Shown here piece after piece: positions 22,251 through 28,457 of a stretch of 28,457 nucleotides of DNA. The first letter of the stretch is position 1. Each line of letters opens with the position of its first letter. This DNA is from Chlamydiales bacterium (GTDB taxonomy: Bacteria; Chlamydiota; Chlamydiia; Chlamydiales; JACKPQ01). Below the pieces are notes generated by a model. The model was given only the letters and a program-made list of their open reading frames with translations. It was not told the DNA's origin and did no database searches. Location: contig JACKPQ010000005.1 of assembly GCA_024233435.1 (NCBI GenBank), forward strand, positions 1 through 28,457, in the 5' to 3' direction. The position numbers and the translations under genes were made by a program.

Positions 22251-23528
22251 ATGATGTCTGTGATCAACCAGCCAATTGTAGATTCAACAGGACAACCAGA
22301 TCCCTCCGAAAAACAAATATTCGACCCAACAAATCAGCTAGCAGTCAGCTTTTTTAAGAGCGGGTGCTTTCAACCTATAAGCGAACCCCCATCTGAAACG
22401 AATGAAGCCATTGAAAGCCTCTGCAATGCTGCATCAACTGGGGATCTCACAACAATCCAGATGCATATCTCCAAGGGGACCCCAATAAATGGCACTAACT
22501 CTCAGAGGTTGAATCCATTGCAGTATGCTCTTATCAATGGACAATTAGGGGCTTTAATTCTACTAGGAAAATCAGGCTCTGATCTAAGTCAAATCACCCA
22601 AACCACCCAGAAAAATATATTGCATTTGGCCGCAATTTATGGTCATGCACACATTATCTTCCACCTGCTGGAAAATGGCTTTGAAATAAATACACGCGAT
22701 AAGGCTGGGTATACAGCCTTGCATCATGCTGTGGAAAATAAAAAGAGCACAGCCTTCAACACCCTTTTAATGAAACAAGCAGACCCAAACCTGCCTACAA
22801 TTCTATTTGGAGCAAGCCCATTACATATAGCATCAGCTACCGGCCAAGTCGCTATGATTAAAAGTCTAATCTTATCCGGAGCTGAGGTCAACGCCAGAGA
22901 TGGTGGGCAATGCACACCCCTGCATGAAGCCGCAGAACATGGACATCTAGAGGCGGTTGAAACGCTGCTTAAAATGGGAGCGGATCCAAATGCTCGCAAT
23001 ACTTATGGAAGAACGCCTCTGCATAAAGCCGCAGAAAAGGACAACTTACCGATCATTGAAAAACTCCTTAATGGAAAGGCTGATGTCAATGCAATGGATG
23101 ATGAAAAGATCACGCCATTGCTTGCTACTCAAAAGCTAGATACAAAGAAACTTCTTAGAAGGTTGGCTATTTCGAAAGATGGATCTAAGGTCTTCAAGAC
23201 TACCAATGCCCACATTTGGGCGGAGAGAGGAGAACTAGATAAACTTCAACAGCTTACAACCGAAGAGCTGAACGCCCAAGACGAAAATGGCCACACTCCA
23301 TTGCACTCCGCCTTCATAGCAGGGCGGATAGGCGCTTTTGATACACTCATTAAACTAGGAGCAGATCCCAAAATCCCTGACAATTATTGGAATACTCCCG
23401 AAGATTTACGTGCCAGTATGGAAATCAACCCCTCTACCCTATTGGAAGACCCAAATAAGCACAGAAAAAGGCCCCGGGAGAGGAATAGCACAAAAATCAC
23501 TCGCAGAACCTCGAGCAAGAAAAAGTAG
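22251..23528 (+). CDS. Ankyrin-repeat protein with basic, NLS-like C-terminus
   Basis: The 425-residue protein holds about eight ankyrin repeats. Clear ones cover residues 120-150, 153-185, 187-217, 220-252 (TPLHEAAEHGHLEAVETLLK), 253-285 and 347-378; a degenerate stretch lies at 288-340. No signal peptide is visible. The last 25 residues are strongly basic: KHRKRPRER (403-411) and RRTSSKKK (418-425) resemble a bipartite nuclear localisation signal. Ankyrin proteins of host-associated bacteria are frequent secreted effectors, so a nucleus-directed effector is a reasonable inference. An AGAGG lies 14 bases before the ATG, which is far. It stands beside another effector-like gene. Confidence 0.88.
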   Translation: MMSVINQPIVDSTGQPDPSEKQIFDPTNQLAVSFFKSGCFQPISEPPSETNEAIESLCNAASTGDLTTIQMHISKGTPINGTNSQRLNPLQYALINGQLGALILLGKSGSDLSQITQTTQKNILHLAAIYGHAHIIFHLLENGFEINTRDKAGYTALHHAVENKKSTAFNTLLMKQADPNLPTILFGASPLHIASATGQVAMIKSLILSGAEVNARDGGQCTPLHEAAEHGHLEAVETLLKMGADPNARNTYGRTPLHKAAEKDNLPIIEKLLNGKADVNAMDDEKITPLLATQKLDTKKLLRRLAISKDGSKVFKTTNAHIWAERGELDKLQQLTTEELNAQDENGHTPLHSAFIAGRIGAFDTLIKLGADPKIPDNYWNTPEDLRASMEINPSTLLEDPNKHRKRPRERNSTKITRRTSSKKK

Positions 23529-23562
23529 CGGTTTTTTTTTATATTTGATAACGTGACCCACT

Positions 23563-24753
23563 ATGAAAATTTATAGGGGCCTGACCATTACCGTCGCGAT
23601 AGGCGATACACTGTCCTTGTCGCGTGAATTTGCCCATGCTCAACCTTTTAATGGAAGCAAAGAAGCAGGATCGACTAGCGAGCTAAAGAAAATCGAAGCC
23701 AGGATCGATGAGCAAGTCGTAGTTGTTTTTGGCAATTTCTGTAATGGTGTGGCCTATAATGAAGAAATTGGAATCATAAAAAAAATCAAATCAACTCGCA
23801 TTATTGGAATTTGCGATTATAGGCAAAAGCCAGAAGACATTGAGGTCACTAATCATGTAAATACTTTTGCTGGACCCGTTGATTACCCACTAATAAGCAA
23901 ACTGATAAAACCTACAATCCTCCATCTTGAACCCCCATTTGAAAAAGCAAACTGGAAGGTCATAAAAAGCTTTACAACCCTAAAATGCCTGCGAGTTGCT
24001 GAAGGCTGTGGTTTAACAGGAAGAGACCTACTTTCTATCGTAAAAGCAAATTCTGGCCTACGCTCTCTTCATGTAGCGGTTTCACTCGACCACAACATTG
24101 CATCAGAGTTTGTAAGCCATTTTTTCAACAGCCAGATACGCATTGCTTCAGGGCTAACTTTTCCCAAAACCATAGGCCCAAGTTTGTCTCCTTTAAGAGA
24201 TAACCCCAAAAAATTCATGGAGTTTACGATTACACAATCCAATGGATGCAAAATACCCGAAGAGTATCAAGCTCTTAGCTCTGGCGATCCCAAATATATT
24301 GAAGATCTAGTTATTTTAGGCAGCATAGCAATCATAAAAAAACAGTATGATTATCTCGATGACGTGCTCCAATGGGGTGTTGATGTTGAAGCTGTCTGTG
24401 AAACAGCCTTCCTGTTTCAAGATCTGAAAGCTATTAAGGTGCTCGTTCAAAATGGACTCAAGTTTGATGAATGTATAGATTTATGCGTAGAGGCCTTAGA
24501 TATGGAGCAAGTGGATTTCGTAAAAGCTGTTCTTAAACTGATGATTAAAAATGGACTGTGTTTAAAACCGTCGGAAATCCGCAGCTATAACAGACAAGGG
24601 CGCAACCAGGGACTGATGACCCTTTACCAAGAAATTGCTCCTAAAGTGGAAAAACCTACTGCATCTAGATCTCTTGAAGAAGAAATAGAGGCGTTGAAGA
24701 AGCGCATTGAGGCACTAGAGATAAAGGTAGACAGTTTATCAAATAAAGGTTAA
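23563..24753 (+). CDS. Unknown protein: leucine-rich and ankyrin-like parts, C-terminal coiled coil
   Basis: I cannot assign a family to this 396-residue protein. Residues 115-175 have leucine-rich-repeat-like spacing (PTILHLEPP, LKCLRVAEGCGLTGRDLLSI, LRSLHVAVS). Residues 262-332 are a helix-turn-helix array of ankyrin type (YDYLDDVLQWGVDVEAVCE, IKVLVQNGLKFDECIDL). Residues 370-393 form a regular coiled coil (LEEEIEALKKRIEALEIKVD). No signal peptide or membrane segment is visible, apart from a mildly hydrophobic start. It follows the ankyrin gene by 34 bases; a TATATT lies near 23540. The combination suggests protein-protein binding, perhaps as an effector. Confidence 0.75.
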   Translation: MKIYRGLTITVAIGDTLSLSREFAHAQPFNGSKEAGSTSELKKIEARIDEQVVVVFGNFCNGVAYNEEIGIIKKIKSTRIIGICDYRQKPEDIEVTNHVNTFAGPVDYPLISKLIKPTILHLEPPFEKANWKVIKSFTTLKCLRVAEGCGLTGRDLLSIVKANSGLRSLHVAVSLDHNIASEFVSHFFNSQIRIASGLTFPKTIGPSLSPLRDNPKKFMEFTITQSNGCKIPEEYQALSSGDPKYIEDLVILGSIAIIKKQYDYLDDVLQWGVDVEAVCETAFLFQDLKAIKVLVQNGLKFDECIDLCVEALDMEQVDFVKAVLKLMIKNGLCLKPSEIRSYNRQGRNQGLMTLYQEIAPKVEKPTASRSLEEEIEALKKRIEALEIKVDSLSNKG

Positions 24754-24756
24754 ACT
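24728..24756 (+). promoter_or_regulatory. Possible promoter of the menaquinone operon
   Basis: TAGACA (24728-24733), a 17-base spacer and TAAACT (24751-24756). The ubiE ATG begins 7 bases after the -10, and no well-placed Shine-Dalgarno exists. The -10 is only four of six matches. Confidence 0.35.
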
Positions 24757-24763
24757 TTGACGC

Positions 24764-25447
24764 ATGAGTACAATTTCTCGCGAAGGCGTCCATCGCATGT
24801 TCGATGCAATTTCTCCTACATACGATCGCGCTAATCGCATCATGACTCTAGGTCAAGACATGCGCTGGCGCAGGCAATTTAAGCGCTTTATGCCTAAGAG
24901 AAAATCAAAGCTTTTGGATTTGGCAACTGGCACCGGTGACCAGATCATTGCTCTTTTGGATCACATCGAGTCAGCCGTTGGGATTGACCTTGCAAAGGAC
25001 ATGCTCGCCATTGGCCAAGAGAAAATGCGCATGCACGAGCATGTCCAACTCATTCATGCCGATGCCCTCAACGTACCCTTTACAGATGAGCATTTTGACG
25101 TCGTGACAATGAGCTTTGGCATTCGCAATGTGACAGACACAATGGCATGCTTGAAAGAGATGCACCGCACTTTAAAACCAGGCGGGCGCGCCATCATTTT
25201 AGAAGGGGGCCTTGCAACCCATGCTTTTATTCGCCCTCTGCATTTATTTTATCTACGCCATGTTTTACCACGGATTGGAGCCCTTATTTCCAAGCATCAA
25301 TCAGCTTATAAATACTTGAATGAAACGATTGAAAGCTATCCTCACGGACCCGCATTCGAAAAGATGTTGCGCGATGCTGGCTTTTCTTACGCGAAAGCAA
25401 ACCCCTTATTTTTCGGGAGTGTATATCTATATGTCGCAGACAAGTAA
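24764..25447 (+). CDS. ubiE: Demethylmenaquinone methyltransferase
   Basis: This enzyme (UbiE/MenG) performs the last menaquinone step, C-methylation of demethylmenaquinone with SAM. The 227-residue protein shows the family start MFDAISPTYDRANRIM (12-27), the SAM loop LLDLATGTGDQ (50-60), the acidic VGIDLAKDML, and the diagnostic MSFGIRNV (116-123), then LKPGGRAIILE and the tail GPAFEKMLRDAGF. It leads a tightly packed series and overlaps menF by 17 bases. In the absence of visible ubiquinone genes a menaquinone role is the better reading, and the menFDH neighbours confirm it. Confidence 0.95.
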   Translation: MSTISREGVHRMFDAISPTYDRANRIMTLGQDMRWRRQFKRFMPKRKSKLLDLATGTGDQIIALLDHIESAVGIDLAKDMLAIGQEKMRMHEHVQLIHADALNVPFTDEHFDVVTMSFGIRNVTDTMACLKEMHRTLKPGGRAIILEGGLATHAFIRPLHLFYLRHVLPRIGALISKHQSAYKYLNETIESYPHGPAFEKMLRDAGFSYAKANPLFFGSVYLYVADK

Positions 25448-26441
25448 ATGGCTAAAAAAACAGACCCTTTATCCAAAAATCCTCATTGGTGATCGCGCTG
25501 CTGCCGGTTGCAGCAAACTCTTTGAAGCTCCTCCAAAGGATCAATCTGTTTGGGGAGGTATCGAATTTGATGGCCCATTTCGCACCTTTTGGAAACCCCA
25601 AGTTGAGTTCATCGACGAAGAAGAGTACAGCTACGATGGCGTAGCGCAGTTTCCAGCAGGCCCTGATATGAATAAAGGCTCTGATATCACTCGTGAGCAA
25701 TGGGTAAAAAACATCGATCAGTGCACTGCATGGATCAAACAAGGGCTCATTGAAAAAGTTGTCATTGCAAGACGCATGACATTTGACGTTCCAAACATCG
25801 ATCCTTTTGACATTCTTAGAAATTTAAAAGGCGGTATTCCCTATCTTTTACAGCTCAGCCCAGATGTGACTTTTTTAGGATGCACACCAGAGCGCCTCTT
25901 TTGGAGAAATGACTCCACACTATATTCTGAGGCTTTAGCAGGCACAAACCAAGATCTTCAACAGCTCCTCTCTTCATCAAAAGACCGAAAAGAGTTTGAG
26001 TGGGTCGTTTCAGATATCGAAGAAAAGCTCTATCACCTTTGTGAAAATGTAGAAAAAAGTGGTGTCGGCCACAAAAAAACCAACGAGCTTTATCACCTCC
26101 ACCAAAAAATCTCAGGCACACTTAAAGATGGCATACGCGATCACCACATCTTAGATCGCCTTCATCCCACACCTGCAATGGGTGGTACACCTTGGTGCCA
26201 AGCCAAAAAAGTCATCCAAAAATTTGAGCCCTTTCGCCGTGGATTTTATTCTGCCCCTCTCGGCTACTCATCACCTGACTGCTCAGAATGGATTGTTGCC
26301 ATTCGATGCGCACTCATAGTAAAAAATAAGATGCATCTTTATTCTGGAACAGGTATTGTCGAGGAGTCGGACCCGTATAGTGAGTGGGAAGAGTTGAATC
26401 AAAAATGTGAGGCGTGGTTATGCAAGATTCCGGTTTGTTAA
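25431..26441 (+). CDS. menF: Isochorismate synthase (MenF), short form
   Basis: MenF converts chorismate to isochorismate, the first committed step of classical menaquinone synthesis. Family motifs are EKVVIAR with the likely base Lys109, CTPERLF (151-157), YSEALAGT with acid Glu167, LHPTPAMGGTP (244-254), RGFYSAPLGY (270-279) and YSGTGIVEESDPYSEWEE (304-321). It is short at 336 residues (E. coli MenF is about 430), and the stretch after ALAGT is shortened: NQDL replaces the usual RG-rich loop, and the EHxxVV motif reads EFEWVV. ATG 25431 lies inside the end of ubiE (17-base overlap) with GGGAG 11 bases upstream. It overlaps menD by 22 bases. Confidence 0.88.
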   Translation: MSQTSKWLKKQTLYPKILIGDRAAAGCSKLFEAPPKDQSVWGGIEFDGPFRTFWKPQVEFIDEEEYSYDGVAQFPAGPDMNKGSDITREQWVKNIDQCTAWIKQGLIEKVVIARRMTFDVPNIDPFDILRNLKGGIPYLLQLSPDVTFLGCTPERLFWRNDSTLYSEALAGTNQDLQQLLSSSKDRKEFEWVVSDIEEKLYHLCENVEKSGVGHKKTNELYHLHQKISGTLKDGIRDHHILDRLHPTPAMGGTPWCQAKKVIQKFEPFRRGFYSAPLGYSSPDCSEWIVAIRCALIVKNKMHLYSGTGIVEESDPYSEWEELNQKCEAWLCKIPVC

Positions 26442-28168
26442 ATGAGCAGATGGCTAAAACACTGATCAAGGAGCTTATCCATCAGGGCGTGCGCACATTT
26501 TTCATTGCACCGGGAGCGCGCTCAGCGCCGCTTGTCACCGCCGCTGCAGAGCATCCACTTGCAGAAACCATTGTTCATTTTGATGAAAGAGCCCTCGGTT
26601 TTTCCGCCCTTGGATATGCCAAAGCAAAAAATGCACCAGCAGCGATTATTGTCACCTCTGGAACAGCTGTAGCAAACCTTCTTCCCTGCGCCGTAGAAGC
26701 AGCGCAATCACAAACACCGCTCATCATCTTAAGCGCTGACCGCCCTGAAGACCAAATTGATTGCGGAGCTAACCAAGCCATAGACCAGAAAGACATCTTT
26801 TCAAACTATACGACCTGGTCGCACCATTTTGATACCCCCCATGCACAACAAAACTGCCAGGCCATACGCTCTGTAGCAGCACAAGCCGTATTTCGCGCAG
26901 CATCAGGTCCCGTTCACATCAACTGTCCCTTTCGCAAGCCACTCCTGACCGAAAATTCTACTGCTTCAAACACCCCTTTACGAGCTCATACAATCTATAC
27001 AAAAAGCCAGCTTACTCCTTCTGAAGACGATTTGATGCAAATTGCCGATCGCATGTCATCAATTGAAAATGGCGTCATCATCGTCGGTTCAATGCACGCA
27101 TGGGAAAACGCAGAAGAAATTGAGTCTCTTGCGCGTCTTCTGCAATGGCCTATCTTTGCAGACATCAACTCAGCACTACGCTCTCATGGGAACATCCACG
27201 GCCTCTGCCGCCACCATGACCTTTGTATCAGCTCACTCCCCAAACATGAAGAAATGCCTGTTGAGGGAATCCTGCATCTTGGCGGCCCTTTTGTCTCCAA
27301 CCCCCTTCGTGAGTGGATCGCAAAGCATTCCCCTAAAACCTATATCCACATCAAATCCAATCCATCACGCCTCGACCCTCTCCACCTTGCATCTCACCAC
27401 ATCCAGTCAGATCCTCAAACCTGCATCAACCTTCTTCTTAACCATCTCCCTGGCCGCAGCCCTTCCAGCTGGATGCATCTTTGGAACGAGCTATCAACTG
27501 TAGTCTCACAAAGACTAAACATCTTTTTAGACAAGCAATCAACCATCAGTGAATTAACAGCCCTTCACGCCTTGAATAAACTCCCGCAAACCGCAGCAGC
27601 CTTTATTGGAAACAGTATGCCAATCCGCGATGCAGACGCCCTCTTCTATCCTAAATCAGAGACAGGCCCCATCTTTGCCAATCGCGGAGCCTCTGGCATC
27701 GACGGCAATATCGCAACGGCAGCTGGCATTTGTCGAGCCCTCCAAAAACCCATACTGGCCGTTGTTGGCGATCAGACTCTCCTTCATGACATCGGATCCC
27801 TTGCCATGCTCAAGCACCTTAATCACCCCCTCGTTATTCTAGCCATCAACAATAGTGGTGGAGGCATCTTTTCTTTCCTACCACTCGCTAAAAAACAAGA
27901 TATTTTTGAAGAACACTTTGCAGCACGTCACACTTTAAACTTTAAACAAATCGCTCAAAGCTTCAACATCAAATACGAGAATCCCAAAGCTATCTCTACA
28001 CTCCAAGATTTGATTCACGAATCACTAGCAGGCGTTGGACCCACCCTAATTGAAATAACAACCGATCGCCGAGATAACTTCGCGCTGCATCGAGAGCTCC
28101 TTGATGAGTTAGCAGGAACAATCCCTTCGCAAAAGACAAGCCCTTTCCCTGCCTATGCCAACACCTAG
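26420..28168 (+). CDS. menD: SEPHCHC synthase (MenD)
   Basis: MenD is a thiamine-diphosphate enzyme that adds the succinic semialdehyde unit from 2-oxoglutarate to isochorismate. The 582-residue protein shows APGARSAPLV (30-39), HFDERALGFSALGYAKA with the ThDP-activating Glu56, TSGTAVANLLPCAVEA and the ThDP/metal motif GDQTLLHDIGSLAML near residue 450 ending in INNSGGG. Its length matches the family. ATG 26420 is chosen because GAGG (26409-26412) lies 7 bases upstream; a GTG at 26414 is the alternative. Overlaps of 22 bases with menF and 14 with menH suggest coupled translation. Confidence 0.96.
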   Translation: MQDSGLLNEQMAKTLIKELIHQGVRTFFIAPGARSAPLVTAAAEHPLAETIVHFDERALGFSALGYAKAKNAPAAIIVTSGTAVANLLPCAVEAAQSQTPLIILSADRPEDQIDCGANQAIDQKDIFSNYTTWSHHFDTPHAQQNCQAIRSVAAQAVFRAASGPVHINCPFRKPLLTENSTASNTPLRAHTIYTKSQLTPSEDDLMQIADRMSSIENGVIIVGSMHAWENAEEIESLARLLQWPIFADINSALRSHGNIHGLCRHHDLCISSLPKHEEMPVEGILHLGGPFVSNPLREWIAKHSPKTYIHIKSNPSRLDPLHLASHHIQSDPQTCINLLLNHLPGRSPSSWMHLWNELSTVVSQRLNIFLDKQSTISELTALHALNKLPQTAAAFIGNSMPIRDADALFYPKSETGPIFANRGASGIDGNIATAAGICRALQKPILAVVGDQTLLHDIGSLAMLKHLNHPLVILAINNSGGGIFSFLPLAKKQDIFEEHFAARHTLNFKQIAQSFNIKYENPKAISTLQDLIHESLAGVGPTLIEITTDRRDNFALHRELLDELAGTIPSQKTSPFPAYANT

Positions 28169-28457
28169 TTTTACCTTTCTGCACGGCTTCCTCGGCTGTC
28201 CCCAGGACTGGAATACACTAACCGCTGACTTCCCTCATCCTTTCACCTCCCCTAGCCTTGAAGACATCAAAGTCACGGAAGGATCAATCCTTGTTGGCTA
28301 CTCAATGGGTGGACGCATTGCCCTTTCCCTTGCAGCTGAAGCACCCGACAAATTTGCCGCTCTCATTCTCATCGGCGCCAATCCTGGCATCCCCGATGAG
28401 CAAAAACCTCTTCGCCGCGCCTTCGAAGCTCAATGGCTGCGCGTTTTTCGCACCCTA
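28155..28457 (+). CDS. menH: MenH-like alpha/beta hydrolase (SHCHC synthase), cut by window edge
   Basis: Only the first 101 residues are inside the window. They show the alpha/beta-hydrolase start TFLHGFLGCPQDW (7-19, oxyanion strand HGFLG) and the nucleophile elbow VGYSMGGR with Ser50, as in MenH, which eliminates pyruvate from SEPHCHC. The ATG overlaps the end of menD by 14 bases, and the frame is open to the last base. The gene position after menD matches the pathway order. Confidence 0.88.
   Translation, partial: MPTPSFTFLHGFLGCPQDWNTLTADFPHPFTSPSLEDIKVTEGSILVGYSMGGRIALSLAAEAPDKFAALILIGANPGIPDEQKPLRRAFEAQWLRVFRTL

Noticed and set aside
23526..23541. Run of ten T bases after the ankyrin gene as a terminator
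   Set aside because: No G+C-rich stem can be formed directly upstream.
1..28457. CRISPR array, insertion sequences, prophage or rRNA
   Set aside because: No regularly spaced repeats, transposase or integrase motifs or rRNA sequences were seen on either strand.

Overview
The window reads as a chromosomal stretch of a chlamydia-like bacterium, most likely outside the family Chlamydiaceae. Two gene blocks support this. The order dciA(DUF721)-gyrB-gyrA-tmk-holB, and the grouping of infC, an rRNA/tRNA-methylase-like gene (mnmM/ytqB), murB and nusB, both resemble my recollection of the Chlamydia trachomatis gene order (roughly CT187-CT191 and CT830-CT833); that comparison is from memory. GyrA has a PVC-like quinolone pocket (HGESVIYP), and several proteins look like host-directed effectors (ankyrin repeats, EEP phosphoesterase fold, PARG-like). 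No phage, insertion sequence, CRISPR array or rRNA was seen. One tRNA gene, tRNA-Val(GAC), is present.

Layout. (1) 1-1614, minus: tRNA-Val, a ThrRS-derived protein without the synthetase active site, and infC. (2) 1632-2991, plus: mnmM and an unknown helical protein. (3) 2934-6597, minus: dps, nusB, murB, a PHP phosphoesterase and folC, closely packed. (4) 6644-9765, plus: a DnaQ-like exonuclease, then two accessory proteins, one PARG-like with two hydrophobic segments and one EEP-fold phosphoesterase. (5) 9779-13028: an outer-membrane beta-barrel, two small unknown proteins and an AAA ATPase with DUF4143. (6) 13025-19763, minus: the replication operon dciA-gyrB-gyrA-tmk-holB. (7) 19840-22160, plus: a small lipoprotein and bipA/typA. 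(8) 22251-24753, plus: an ankyrin protein with a nuclear-localisation-like tail and a leucine-rich/ankyrin-like/coiled-coil protein. (9) 24764 to the right edge: ubiE/menG-menF-menD-menH, overlapping genes of the classical (isochorismate) menaquinone pathway. The last gene is cut by the window edge. No stretch above 300 bases lacks a gene; the longest gap is 11127-11324.

Three things stand out. First, the ThrRS-like protein lies exactly where thrS lies upstream of infC in many bacteria, yet it has lost the editing-site residues and most of the catalytic and anticodon-binding parts. Second, many transcription units start with a sigma70-type -10 box only 6-8 bases before the ATG and have no Shine-Dalgarno sequence, which predicts leaderless mRNAs. 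This includes the promoter of the gyrase operon and one that fixes the nusB start. Third, there are four candidate effector genes in two clusters, including a degenerate PARG-like domain. All function calls come from reading motifs; no database search was run.
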